Shown in pieces: positions 53,545 through 62,372 of a stretch of DNA of 64,000 nt. A program made the translations under genes and the position numbers. The notes under the pieces are model-generated. The model worked only from the letters and a program-made list of their open reading frames with translations, made no database searches and was not told the origin of the DNA. Every line of letters begins with the position of its first letter. Position 1 is the first letter of the stretch. This stretch comes from Sphingobacterium detergens (GTDB lineage: Bacteria; Bacteroidota; Bacteroidia; Sphingobacteriales; Sphingobacteriaceae). Where the stretch lies: assembly GCF_003610355.1 (NCBI RefSeq), contig NZ_RAPY01000004.1:543799-607798 (forward strand), in the 5' to 3' direction.

Positions 53545-54189
53545 ATGGAAAAGATGTTTTTTATACTGCTGGTATTGCTACTGGCAACTTCGAAAATCCA
53601 GGCACAGACTTTTGCAGAATGGTTTTCCCAAAAGAAGACCCAAAAGAAATACCTGATCGAACAGATTGCAGCATTAAAGATTTATGGCGGGTACCTGAAA
53701 AAAGGATACGATATCGGCAAAAAAGGATTGGGTACGATTAGCCAGATTAAAAATGGCGAATTCAACCTGCACCGGGATTTCTTTGGTTCGCTTTCCACTG
53801 TAAACCCTGCCATAAAAAAAGATCCCAGGGTGGCCGATATTGAGCAAATGCAGTACACAATATTGGAGCTAAAAAATCAAGTGTTTAGAAATGTGTCGAG
53901 TGCCGATCTGGTTTCTAAAAAAGAGAAGCAATATATAAGGGATGTTTTTGACCGGTTGTTGGAAAACTGTAATCACCTGTTAGAGGATCTGGGGGATGTG
54001 GCATTATCCGCGAGGCTGACCATGAAAGATGATCAGCGGCTTGTCCGTATTGAAAAGATCCACCGGGAGATGGAAGACAACTACTGGTTTGCGAACTATT
54101 TCAGTAATCAATTAAAAGCATTGATCAGCTCCCGGAGGCAGGGGCTAAGGGAAGCGGATCATAGTAATTTGATTTTTGGCATTAAATAA
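53545..54189 (+). CDS. Secreted tra-operon protein, paralogue A
   Basis: A 214-residue protein with a signal peptide (MEKMFFILLVLLLATSKIQA|Q) and a largely helical mature part. It shares with the next gene KKGYDIGKKG, then NGEFNLHRDFF, and RLTMKDDQRLVRIEKI. Homologues are sometimes labelled TerB-like, but there is no metal or tellurite motif. It lies 11 nt after traI and 9 nt before its paralogue. Both belong to the tra operon and probably to the periplasmic part of the apparatus. Confidence 0.65.
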   Translation: MEKMFFILLVLLLATSKIQAQTFAEWFSQKKTQKKYLIEQIAALKIYGGYLKKGYDIGKKGLGTISQIKNGEFNLHRDFFGSLSTVNPAIKKDPRVADIEQMQYTILELKNQVFRNVSSADLVSKKEKQYIRDVFDRLLENCNHLLEDLGDVALSARLTMKDDQRLVRIEKIHREMEDNYWFANYFSNQLKALISSRRQGLREADHSNLIFGIK

Positions 54190-54197
54190 ATAAGATC

Positions 54198-54830
54198 ATG
54201 AAGAAAGTAATTTTTATCATAATGTCGGCCATAATAACTATAGGAAACTACAAAGCCAAAGCTCAGGCAACAGAAGTCGTGCAGTTACTGCTCAATGTTG
54301 AGAAGCTGGCACAGCTCAAGTCAATACTGAGTGATCTTAAAAAGGGCTATGATATTGTACACGGAGGCTATTCTACGATTAAGGATCTTTCAGAAGGTAA
54401 TTTCAGCTTGCACAAAACCTTTCTGGACGCCCTGATGCAGGCAAGTCCAGTAGTAAAGAAGTATTACAAAGTTGGAAAGATTATCGAATACCAGGTTGTG
54501 CTTATCAAGGAATATAAAACAGCGTTCAACCGGTTTAAGCAAAGCAATTTGCTCCGTCCGGCTGAGATAAGCTATATCGGTTCCGTATATGCGAATCTGC
54601 TCAATTTAAGTTTACGTAATCTCGAAGAATTGGCTAATGTGGTTACGTCAGGTAAGCTAAGAATGAATGATGAAGAGCGGCTTAAGGCAATTGATGGTAT
54701 CTTTTTGGAAATGGAAGAGAAGTTATCATTTCTTAAAAGTTTCAACAGGTCAACTTCGATGCTTACGCTGCAACGTGGCAAGGAAAAACAGGATGCCTTG
54801 CAGATGCAGCAGATTTATAATTTGAAATAA
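54198..54830 (+). CDS. Secreted tra-operon protein, paralogue B
   Basis: A 210-residue protein with a signal peptide (MKKVIFIIMSAIITIGNYKA|K). It has the shared motifs KKGYDIVHGG, EGNFSLHKTFL and RMNDEERLKAIDGI, and a helical build like its tandem neighbour. Together with the preceding traI, three secreted helical proteins lie in a row, possibly products of one ancient duplication series. The exact role is unknown, but the operon position, just before traJ, makes a conjugation role likely. Confidence 0.65.
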   Translation: MKKVIFIIMSAIITIGNYKAKAQATEVVQLLLNVEKLAQLKSILSDLKKGYDIVHGGYSTIKDLSEGNFSLHKTFLDALMQASPVVKKYYKVGKIIEYQVVLIKEYKTAFNRFKQSNLLRPAEISYIGSVYANLLNLSLRNLEELANVVTSGKLRMNDEERLKAIDGIFLEMEEKLSFLKSFNRSTSMLTLQRGKEKQDALQMQQIYNLK

Positions 54831-54841
54831 TAAAACAGGCA

Positions 54842-56083
54842 ATGGGAAAGATAAGGAAAGCCGTCTTAGCAACGGTAGTGGGAATGGTTTTGCCCTATTT
54901 CAGCCAAGCTCAGGGAGCGGCTGAAAGGATTAAAAGTTTACATACGGTACTCGATACCCTGTATAAGGATATGATGCCGATGTGTGAAGACCTCATAGGT
55001 GTGGGAAGCGGGATAGCCTGTTTTGCAGCATTGTTCTATATCGCCAGCCGGGTGTGGCGGCAGATAGCCAATGCGGAACCTATAGATTTTTACCCGCTGT
55101 TCAGGCCCTTTGTACTTGGTTTCTGTATCATGAACTTCTCTTCTGTTATTGCGCTGATCAATGGCGTTATGCAGCCGACGGTCAGCGGTACGGCAGCAAT
55201 GGTAAAAAATTCCGATAAGGCAATAGCTGTGCTGCTTCAGCAAAAAGAAGAAGCTATTAAAAATAGCCTGCACTGGAAAATGTATGTAGGGGAAAATAAT
55301 AATGGAGATAAAGAAAGGTGGTTAAAATATACGCATGGCTTGAAAGAAACTGATGCCGCTCCAGAGGAAGGTTTTTTTGAAAGTGTGGGCAATGATGTCG
55401 CGTTCGCTATGGATAAAGTGTATTACAATTTTAAAAACTCCATTAAAACCTGGATGAGTGAAATTCTCAAAGTGCTTTTTGAGGCGGCAGCACTTTGTAT
55501 TAATACGCTCAGGACTTTTCAGCTGATCGTCCTGGCAATTATTGGCCCTATGGTTTTAGGCTTGGCTGTTTTTGACGGCTTCCAGCATACCCTTACGGCC
55601 TGGCTTGCAAAGTACATCAATATATTTCTATGGTTGCCGGTGGCTAACATCTTCGGTGCCATCATTGGTAAGATCCAGGAAAACATGCTCAAGATCGACA
55701 ATGAACAAATAGTTCAGGCAGGAGATACCTTTTTCAGCGATACTGATATCGGCTATTTAATCTTTATGATTATCGGGATCGTCGGTTATTTCACGGTTCC
55801 GTCTGTAGCCAATTTTGTTGTCAATTCCGGTGGTGGCGGAGCATTGGGTCAAAAGATAACAACACTTGTTTTCAGCTCTGCCTCTATGGGTGCCGGGCGT
55901 TTGGGGCAAGGCGTCAATAACCTGGCTGACTTTAAGCAGAATATGGACAAAGGGCTGAGTGGAACAGAAAGCGGCTCAGGGGGGATTGGTGCAATTGGTC
56001 GTATTGCGGGTAGAACTGGCTCTTTTATGAACGACAAATTATCGGGCAAACCAGATCAGGGAAGTAATGAAAAAAGTGTTTAA
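54842..56083 (+). CDS. traJ: TraJ, VirB6-like conjugation membrane protein
   Basis: A 413-residue polytopic membrane protein, with a signal-like start (MGKIRKAVLATVVGMVLPYF). The conserved TraJ segments are MCEDLIGVGSGIACFAALFY, IDFYPLFRPFVLGFCIMNF, a cluster of helices (TFQLIVLAIIGPMVLGLAVF) and WLAKYINIFLWLPVANIFGA. The C-terminus is Gly/Ser-rich. It matches TraJ of CTnDOT in length and topology. Inner-membrane scaffold of the mating channel. It follows the secreted paralogues by 12 nt. Confidence 0.92.
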   Translation: MGKIRKAVLATVVGMVLPYFSQAQGAAERIKSLHTVLDTLYKDMMPMCEDLIGVGSGIACFAALFYIASRVWRQIANAEPIDFYPLFRPFVLGFCIMNFSSVIALINGVMQPTVSGTAAMVKNSDKAIAVLLQQKEEAIKNSLHWKMYVGENNNGDKERWLKYTHGLKETDAAPEEGFFESVGNDVAFAMDKVYYNFKNSIKTWMSEILKVLFEAAALCINTLRTFQLIVLAIIGPMVLGLAVFDGFQHTLTAWLAKYINIFLWLPVANIFGAIIGKIQENMLKIDNEQIVQAGDTFFSDTDIGYLIFMIIGIVGYFTVPSVANFVVNSGGGGALGQKITTLVFSSASMGAGRLGQGVNNLADFKQNMDKGLSGTESGSGGIGAIGRIAGRTGSFMNDKLSGKPDQGSNEKSV

Positions 56084-56157
56084 AGCCCTTGTTATAAGCG
56101 ATGCTTTACTGGCTAAAATAAGAACAATACGAATAGTGAATAAGAAAATGAGGAGAT

Positions 56158-56775
56158 ATGTTCCAAAAAGCAAAAAATATAGATACGGCCTTCAAGGGTA
56201 TTAAAAATTTCTCCATTGCCTTTGTTGCAATTTATACCCTTAGCGGTGGCATGGTGATGTACACTTGTTTGGATATGGTTAAGAACATGCAGGGTAAAAT
56301 ATATGTTCTTGCCAACGGAAAGGCATTGGAGGCATATGCCTCCGACCGGAAGGATAATGTACATGTAGAAGCGAGAGACCATATTCGAAGTTTTCATCAG
56401 TACTTTTTCACGCTTTCCCCCGATGAAAAATACAACCAGGCAAGCATAAAAAGAGCCTTGTACCTGGCTGACGAAAGCGCAAAACAGGCTTATGATAATT
56501 TAAGGGAATCAAATTATTACTCCAATGTCGTTTCCGGAAATGTCAGCCAAACGATTACTGTTGATAGTATCCAGCTTAATACCAATGTTTCGCCTTATGC
56601 TTTCCGGTTCTATGGGAAGCAGGAGATCACAAGACCAAGTTCCGTAACCATCCGGAGCCTGGTTACGGAAGGACAATTACGTAATGTAAGGCGGAGCGAT
56701 AATAATGCCCACGGTTTTCTAATCGAAAAATGGATAACTATTTCCAATGATGATCTAAGTACTAAAGCGCGGTAA
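56158..56775 (+). CDS. traK: TraK, VirB8-like conjugation protein
   Basis: A 205-residue protein with one N-terminal membrane helix (NFSIAFVAIYTLSGGMVMYT) and a periplasmic domain (VEARDHIRSFHQYFFTLSPD, then YADESAKQAYDNLRESNYYS-like). The conserved TraK C-terminal region (FRFYGKQEITRPSSVTIRSL) is present. It matches TraK of CTnDOT-like elements in order and features. It should form part of the inner-membrane platform, and is followed after 1 nt by traL. Confidence 0.92.
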   Translation: MFQKAKNIDTAFKGIKNFSIAFVAIYTLSGGMVMYTCLDMVKNMQGKIYVLANGKALEAYASDRKDNVHVEARDHIRSFHQYFFTLSPDEKYNQASIKRALYLADESAKQAYDNLRESNYYSNVVSGNVSQTITVDSIQLNTNVSPYAFRFYGKQEITRPSSVTIRSLVTEGQLRNVRRSDNNAHGFLIEKWITISNDDLSTKAR

Positions 56776-56776
56776 T

Positions 56777-57247
56777 ATGATACAACTTTTTAAAAAGCGG
56801 CCTAAAGGAAATGCGCAAATAAAGGATAAGATAGCCCATGTTGTAGCAGCTTGTTTGGTAAGAGTGCAACAAAGCTGGGCCGGCTGGATGAACAGGCAGT
56901 CTGACCGCTGCAACCCTAAGTTGAGAGGCGCTATTTTAATCATCTTTCTGATGGCAATGGCGGCAATAGGTATAACTATGATTATGGGTGGCTTTAAAAG
57001 TAGTTATAAAATAATTGCGGGCACGGGAGCGATCAGCATGCCAACGGTAAAGCAGGCAGAGCAAAAGCATGTTAAGGCCAATAAAGCAGATGAGACCCTA
57101 CAGCGTATTGAAAAATTCCGGCTTTACCTCGACAGCCTCTCAAAAACTGAAGAAGGCAAAATTAAACTCGAAAGCATTAATCTGTTACGGCCAGGGCTTC
57201 GTGACAGCATTAAAATGGTAGAACGTATTTATAAACAACAACAATAA
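56777..57247 (+). CDS. traL: TraL-like conjugation membrane protein
   Basis: A 156-residue protein with one membrane helix (GAILIIFLMAMAAIGITMIM, near residues 50-70) and a C-terminal helical periplasmic part (EKFRLYLDSLSKTEEGKIKL). The position between traK and traM and the topology fit TraL. It is longer than the usual ~100 residues, with a basic N-terminal extension. Assignment relies on synteny more than on strong similarity. Confidence 0.7.
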   Translation: MIQLFKKRPKGNAQIKDKIAHVVAACLVRVQQSWAGWMNRQSDRCNPKLRGAILIIFLMAMAAIGITMIMGGFKSSYKIIAGTGAISMPTVKQAEQKHVKANKADETLQRIEKFRLYLDSLSKTEEGKIKLESINLLRPGLRDSIKMVERIYKQQQ

Positions 57248-57253
57248 AAAATT

Positions 57254-58555
57254 ATGAAAACTAAACAAGCACTTACAAAGCAGCAGCGGCGCCAAAGGTT
57301 TTTTCTCGTTCTCCCGGTTCTGGTACTGCCGTTTATGACCTTGTTCTTTTGGGCAATGGGAGGAGGGAAATCCAATACCGTAATGGCTGCAGCGCCAGCA
57401 AAAACAGGGATTAATAAATCAATACCGGATGCCCAGTTAAAGAACGAGGATGCAATGGACAAATTGAGCTTTTATGATCAGGCGGCAAAAGATTCCGCGG
57501 TCCCCCATGATCAGAAAGGAAAAGATACTGGTTTTGCCGTACCACCTGCGGATTCCAATACCGGTTATCAGGGAATGACAGTTTCCTCCAATGGATATAC
57601 AGGACTGCGTTCATCTCCATATGCTGGTGGGGCATACAATGACCCCAATGAAGCCAGGATCTATCAGCGCCTGGAACAATTAAATCAGGCGTTAAGGCAA
57701 CCGGAGGTCCCACTCACATCAACCGAGCAGCGGTTAGGGTTTAACGGTAGCAGTAGTTTGGATGGAAAAGACGTAGACCGCCTGGAGCGCTTAATGAAAC
57801 AAATGCAGGGCGGCGGCGCAGAGCCTGATCCTGAAATGGAACAGATCAACGGAGTGTTGGATAAAATTATGGATATCCAAAATCCTGAACGTGTTCAGCA
57901 AGAATTAAAGCGGGCTTCCAGATTGAACAAAGAAAATGTTTATGCAGTATCGGCGGCCAAAGAAAAGCAGATTTTCTCACTGCTTGAACCTACCGCAATA
58001 AATAGTAAAGAAGGAATGGATGATAAAACCGAAAGAAATGGTTTCTACTCCTTAAATTCTGAACAGCAACCAAGCGATGAACAAAACACCGTAGAGGCGG
58101 TGATCCACGAAACGCAGACTATTGTCAATGGTTCGACCGTAAAGCTGCGCTTGCTCAACGATATCTATGTAAACGGAAGGCTGATTCCAAAAGATAATTT
58201 CGTTTTCGGTACTGCTGGTTTAAATGGTGAACGCCTGGAAATTTCAATAACGTCGATCCGTTTAAAAAAATCCCTGTTCCCCGTATCCCTGTCTGTAGTT
58301 GATATAGACGGCATCGGAGGTATTTATATTCCCGGTGCTATTTCCAGGGATGTTGCCAAACAATCTACGGACAGGGCCATACAGGATTTAAGTTTCGGAA
58401 CAATGAGCGATAATATAGGCGTACAGGCTGCCGGTGCGGGATTGGAGGCGGCCAAAAGCCTTTTTAGTAAAAAAGTAAAGTTGATTAAGGTAACGGTAAA
58501 GGCGGGTTATAAAGTCTTGCTCCACGACGATAAGCAGAAGACGGGCAATGACTAG
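57254..58555 (+). CDS. traM: TraM, VirB10-like conjugation protein
   Basis: A 433-residue protein. A membrane anchor lies near the N-terminus (FFLVLPVLVLPFMTLFFWAM), followed by a long disordered, Gly/Ser/Pro-rich linker and the C-terminal VirB10-like domain (AVIHETQTIVNGSTVKLRLL, then NGRLIPKDNFVFGTAGLNGE). Typical of TraM of Bacteroidota elements, which links inner- and outer-membrane parts of the channel. It follows traL by 6 nt and precedes traN by 17 nt. Confidence 0.92.
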   Translation: MKTKQALTKQQRRQRFFLVLPVLVLPFMTLFFWAMGGGKSNTVMAAAPAKTGINKSIPDAQLKNEDAMDKLSFYDQAAKDSAVPHDQKGKDTGFAVPPADSNTGYQGMTVSSNGYTGLRSSPYAGGAYNDPNEARIYQRLEQLNQALRQPEVPLTSTEQRLGFNGSSSLDGKDVDRLERLMKQMQGGGAEPDPEMEQINGVLDKIMDIQNPERVQQELKRASRLNKENVYAVSAAKEKQIFSLLEPTAINSKEGMDDKTERNGFYSLNSEQQPSDEQNTVEAVIHETQTIVNGSTVKLRLLNDIYVNGRLIPKDNFVFGTAGLNGERLEISITSIRLKKSLFPVSLSVVDIDGIGGIYIPGAISRDVAKQSTDRAIQDLSFGTMSDNIGVQAAGAGLEAAKSLFSKKVKLIKVTVKAGYKVLLHDDKQKTGND

Positions 58556-58572
58556 TATTAATAATAATTAAA

Positions 58573-59433
58573 ATGAAAATGATCATGGAAAAGATTTGTG
58601 CAGTATTGATTTTGGTGGTATGCCAGCTTATTGCTGGCAAAAGTTTCGGGCAACAATCAGCCGATAATATGCAACGCAGCAGTATACAGCCAGGTGCGCT
58701 GTTGATCGGTTTTGATAAGACCACTAATATTATCTATCCCTATGCTATAAAAAGTGTGGATAAAGGCAGTAAGGAAGTGTTGGTGCAATTGGCAAAAGGG
58801 GTTGAGAATATTTTACAGGTTAAGGCCGCTAAACAAGGGTTTTCAGAAACGAATCTTACGGTTGTTACTGCCGACGGAAAGCTGTATAGCCATTTACTTA
58901 ATTATACAGATAACCCGAAAGTGCTCAATATCAAGTTAGGTAACAGCATAAACTTTCCGAATGCGGATGCCCTGTTTAGTTACAAGGCAGATAATGAGGC
59001 AAAAGTTTATGACTTGACGGAACAGATAGCTTCTAGGAAGCCGGTCTTGAAGGGGATCAAAGATAGCAAATACAATATCTCGCTTAACCTTGCCGGAATA
59101 TATATAAAAGGGGATAAGCTGTACTTCCAGTTTGCCCTTGAAAATGATTCTGAGGTTGATTATCCGGTAGAAGCTTTCCGGTTTTATATTAAGGATAGCA
59201 AAAGCGCCAAACGTACCGCAAAGCAGGAAGTGGAACAGCTCCCGGTACAGCAAGCCGGAAATGCAGAGTTGATCCGTGGAAAATCGCAGCAGATGGTTGT
59301 TGTTGCACTACCCAGGTTTACAATTCCAGATAAAAAGGTTTTGATGATTGAGCTAATGGAGGCTAATGGCGGTAGGCACCTGAACCTACGGGTGAAAAAT
59401 AAGACCATTATCGCAGCCCAAAGCATACATTAA
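58573..59433 (+). CDS. traN: TraN, VirB9-like outer-membrane conjugation protein
   Basis: A 286-residue protein with a signal peptide (MEKICAVLILVVCQLIAGKS, cleaving before FGQ). The mature part has TraN features: FDKTTNIIYPYAIKSVDKGS, VLVQLAKGVENILQVKAAK and the periplasmic beta-rich domain with YFQFALENDSEVDYPVEAFR. It matches TraN of CTnDOT, which works with TraM in the outer-membrane complex. The start may be 58585. Its stop TAA overlaps the start of the next gene by one base (TAATG). No traO-traQ follow. Confidence 0.92.
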   Translation: MKMIMEKICAVLILVVCQLIAGKSFGQQSADNMQRSSIQPGALLIGFDKTTNIIYPYAIKSVDKGSKEVLVQLAKGVENILQVKAAKQGFSETNLTVVTADGKLYSHLLNYTDNPKVLNIKLGNSINFPNADALFSYKADNEAKVYDLTEQIASRKPVLKGIKDSKYNISLNLAGIYIKGDKLYFQFALENDSEVDYPVEAFRFYIKDSKSAKRTAKQEVEQLPVQQAGNAELIRGKSQQMVVVALPRFTIPDKKVLMIELMEANGGRHLNLRVKNKTIIAAQSIH

Positions 59434-60646
59434 TGCGGATCAGGGAGCAGGATATAAGTAGCCTGGTAGCTTACTTAGAGCAGCGGCAGCAGGATGGGCG
59501 TTATCTGCTCAGCTTTGATACAAGCGCAACGTATCTCAATATTGAGGGCGTAAGGGCGTAAGGGCGTATGATAATGATTTTGACGCTTTGATGCAATCTT
59601 ATGAATCCACCCCTGCCGGGCATTACTTTAAGATTGTTCCGATTGTCCAGGTATTGGAAGCTATTCAACATTTAGGTAATGCCTTTGCCTTATCGGCGGT
59701 TGCAGAGCAGAACAGATCATTGCCATTTGATATAGGTCAAATTGAATCGGATTATAACTATAAACAGGATTTAAAACACAAAGCAATGGAAATAGAGAAA
59801 ATGAAAGTTGAGGAGCTGTCACCTTTAGCGAAAACGCTGAAGTATACAGGTATGGGCAAAGTTTCCAATGAAGAGTTGAACCAGAAAATTGCAGAAGGCC
59901 AGGATACCTTTCAAATTGGATTCATCCAGAAGTATAAAGATGCCGAAGCCGAAGCAGTTATTAATTGTACAAAGTCGAAAACGGGAAAGTATTATGCTGA
60001 CAATTATGACATCATCGTAAAGGAAGAGGGAAAGGCGGATTTAAAGCGTAACTACCAATTCAGTAACCGGATAGAAGTTCCTTCAAAGGTTGAAGGACAG
60101 AAGCCGGAAAAGATTAATCCTACAATTACATTTAAAGAAGCCTTTAACCAGATGCAGGCCCGTGGTGTTTTTAAGACCTTCGTATATGTGGATATAAAGG
60201 AGCCAAAGAATAACAGAAAATATGAAGCTTGGGATTATATTAATTTCAACCAGACTGATAAAAACGGAAACTATAAGTCAGAAAAGTTTTATGATTTGGA
60301 AGTAGAGCCAAAAATCAAGTCTCTTTCACTGGTTGAAAATATGGATTATGAAAACTTCCAGCAACTTTGTGAATCCTTGAAAAGGGGTAATATTCAATCT
60401 GCAAAGTATATAGCGCTTGATGGAACACAGGAACAAATATACCTGGTTGCAAATGCCAAGTTCAAAACCATCAATGCGTTTGATAAGGACATGAACCCGA
60501 TCAACCTTCATGAAAAAAGGCAATTGGAATTAGATGCTTTAGAACAACATAAACTGGAACAAAAACAAGGTCAGAAGCAAGGACAAAAAGTCGACAACGA
60601 ACAGGAGACCACTCAACAGAAAATAGGTAAAAGCCTTAAAGTATGA
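59433..60646 (+). pseudogene. Post-traN gene frameshifted by an 8-bp tandem repeat
   Basis: Two frames form one gene. The ATG at 59433 overlaps the traN stop (TAATG), and its frame (MRIREQDISSLVAYLEQRQQ... YLNIEGVRA) reaches a stop at 59559, inside three tandem copies of AGGGCGTA. With two copies the frame continues as IEGVRAYDNDFDALMQSYES into the long downstream frame, giving 401 residues. The downstream part resembles DUF3945/DUF4099-type ICE proteins (QMQARGVFKTFVYVDIKEPK, then LCESLKRGNIQSAKYI) and ends in a Gln/Lys repeat. It may be a switchable gene or a dead one; downstream re-initiation is also possible. Confidence 0.75.
59545..59568 (+). repeat. Three tandem copies of AGGGCGTA
   Basis: Three perfect 8-bp direct copies in the 5' part of the gene after traN. 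Since 8 is not a multiple of 3, each gain or loss shifts the frame, and only two copies (or five) leave it open. This is a typical target of slipped-strand mispairing. Confidence 0.95.
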
Positions 60647-60696
60647 GCACTCGAATAATCGTAGTCAATGTAATTTAATAACTGATTTTTATTGAT

Positions 60697-61704
60697 ATGG
60701 AAAAGGGACTTATTAGGTTTGAGCAGGAACAGAACCAATGGAAAGAATGGACATTACGGGTTAAATCTGAATTTGGAGATGAGACTTTAAAGAGCGCCCA
60801 ATTCCAGAAAGAATATTTGAGGCACCTGGAAGGTCTTGAAATAAAATACCGAGCCAATGCGAACAAGTTCGAACAGCTTGAATTAAATATCCTTCGTGCC
60901 AAAAGGAGAGAAATCGAAAAGCAGCTTTATCCTCGTATGATTTTCAGATTGGCTTACCGGCTGCTTCGGTCCCGTGAAATGCGCAGGGAAGGCAAGATAC
61001 ATAACTTACACTTGGATATCAACTATGATGGCCTTATTGCTGCTTTAGCTAAAAAAGGATTCACTGGTTTGGAGAAACAGCTTTCGATGCATGTAAAATC
61101 TAATCAGCCAGAGTTCAGGATTCCGGTTTCCTTCCAGATCAATGAAAGCTCAGAAATGAAATATGAGCTTAGATTTTGTAAAGGCAAAAATGATGCTTAT
61201 GAGATCCAGGATATCAAAGCAACTTTGAAAGGTGATCAGAAAGGAGCAAAGTTATCTATGCTCTACAGCAGTATTCCAAACGTTGACCTTACGATGAAAC
61301 AGGTCTATAACCTTCTTGCAGGCAGGGCCATTGAAAAGTCTGAGGGATGGGTTATGCTCGATATCAATGATCGGGATGCAGAAGGAAATTTAAAGACTAA
61401 GGTATTTAATAAAGAGTATGGATTTTCGGTGGAAAAATTGTTGGAGCAATCGGGAATAAAAGGCATAGATGATCTTTCCAAACGAAAAGAGATTCTGCAA
61501 AGTTTACGCGAGGGAGATATTATTAAGGTTCGGGTGGGAAAGGAAATAAAGGCGATTGAGGCGAACCCTTTACATAAGAGCCTTGAAAAGCCTGAAGTGG
61601 TACTGGCAAAGCGGCAAGCAGACCTTGAAGCTGCAAGAAGGGAAGTAAAGCCGCAGGCTAAAGTATTGGAAGAAAAAGAAGTATTGAAAGTGAAGATTGC
61701 TTAA
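60697..61704 (+). CDS. DUF3945/DUF4099-like ICE protein
   Basis: A 335-residue soluble protein. The N-terminal ~110 residues are coiled-coil-like and basic (ANANKFEQLELNILRAKRRE). The middle has MKQVYNLLAGRAIEKSEGWV followed by MLDINDRDAEGNLKTKVFNK, a pattern of the DUF3945/DUF4099 type, also seen in the gene upstream, so the two are related. The C-terminus is low-complexity and rich in Glu, Lys and Ala. These proteins are common in Bacteroidota ICEs next to tra or topoisomerase genes. Function unknown. It is the last large gene before the recombinase region. Confidence 0.65.
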   Translation: MEKGLIRFEQEQNQWKEWTLRVKSEFGDETLKSAQFQKEYLRHLEGLEIKYRANANKFEQLELNILRAKRREIEKQLYPRMIFRLAYRLLRSREMRREGKIHNLHLDINYDGLIAALAKKGFTGLEKQLSMHVKSNQPEFRIPVSFQINESSEMKYELRFCKGKNDAYEIQDIKATLKGDQKGAKLSMLYSSIPNVDLTMKQVYNLLAGRAIEKSEGWVMLDINDRDAEGNLKTKVFNKEYGFSVEKLLEQSGIKGIDDLSKRKEILQSLREGDIIKVRVGKEIKAIEANPLHKSLEKPEVVLAKRQADLEAARREVKPQAKVLEEKEVLKVKIA

Positions 61705-61717
61705 AAAATAGGGAGGG

Positions 61718-62017
61718 ATGGAAATTGAAAATGTGCAGGTAGCAATACATCTGAATCGTTTTTTCGAGCGATGTAATTCAGACCCTCGTATTGGTGCTAT
61801 TCATATTGCTGTGTTTATGGCAATATTGAATATTTGGCTGAAGCGGGGCTGCACAGATTCAATAACCTTGTTCTCCTGGGAAGTGATGCCGGAAGCAAAA
61901 ATATCTAGCAGAATGACCTACCGGAAGGTGATAAGGGAGCTGGGAGAATATGGATACTTGTATTATCGGGCTTCGTTTAGTAAACACAAGGGGAGCAGGT
62001 TTAAGATAAATATGTAA
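61718..62017 (+). CDS. Small winged-helix-like ICE protein
   Basis: A 99-residue protein (MEIENVQVAIHLNRFFERCN...). It has helices and a basic end (SRMTYRKVIRELGEYGYLYY, then HKGSRFKINM) that read like a winged helix-turn-helix with a terminal beta-wing. It starts 13 nt after the previous gene, with a purine-rich GGGAGGG just upstream. It is followed by a terminator at 62109. It could be a small DNA-binding regulator of the integration module. No exact family is recognised. Confidence 0.55.
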   Translation: MEIENVQVAIHLNRFFERCNSDPRIGAIHIAVFMAILNIWLKRGCTDSITLFSWEVMPEAKISSRMTYRKVIRELGEYGYLYYRASFSKHKGSRFKINM

Positions 62018-62108
62018 TAACATGTTATTACTTGTGAAAATTGCTATTCACAAACAACTTTTAAATTGAATATTGAACTCTTGAAAGACCAAATTTGGAA
62101 TAATTAAT

Positions 62109-62132
62109 AGCCTGAAATTTTCAGGCTTTTTT
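62109..62132 (+). terminator. Rho-independent terminator ending the tra operon
   Basis: AGCCTGAAA and TTTCAGGCT form an uninterrupted inverted repeat (only about 7-8 bp can pair around the tight loop) followed by a run of Ts. It separates the tra-region genes from the recombinase module. Confidence 0.85.
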
Positions 62133-62175
62133 ATTTAGAAAAATGATTGCAAAAAAGTGATTAGAATAAAAGCAG

Positions 62176-62334
62176 ATGGATATGGAGGGAAAGATAATAA
62201 CGCCAGAAAATGTAGTTGAATTATTAAAAAAAGAAGGTGTTGAAATTAAAATTGAAGATGCTAAAATTATGATAGATTTCATTCTGAATATTGCGAAAAT
62301 AGCAGTAGATCAGTATCTTAGTGGTAGGTTTTGA
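62176..62334 (+). CDS. Very small ORF preceding the recombinase
   Basis: A 52-residue protein (MDMEGKIITPENVVELLKKE..., 50 if the second Met at 62182 is used). It is a helical, acidic peptide with a conserved-looking end (ILNIAKIAVDQYLSGRF). It begins after the operon terminator and ends 38 nt before the recombinase ATG, so both share a transcript. Small genes of this type precede serine recombinases in many Bacteroidota ICEs, as best I recall; a role as a directionality or recombinase partner is possible, but unproven. Confidence 0.6.
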   Translation: MDMEGKIITPENVVELLKKEGVEIKIEDAKIMIDFILNIAKIAVDQYLSGRF

Positions 62335-62372
62335 GATCTCATTTTCAATTTATAAACTTAAAATTTTTACTT

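Noticed and set aside
53545..54830. Tellurite resistance (TerB) label for the two tra-operon paralogues
   Set aside because: No TerB acidic metal-binding pattern; signal peptides and operon context point to conjugation.
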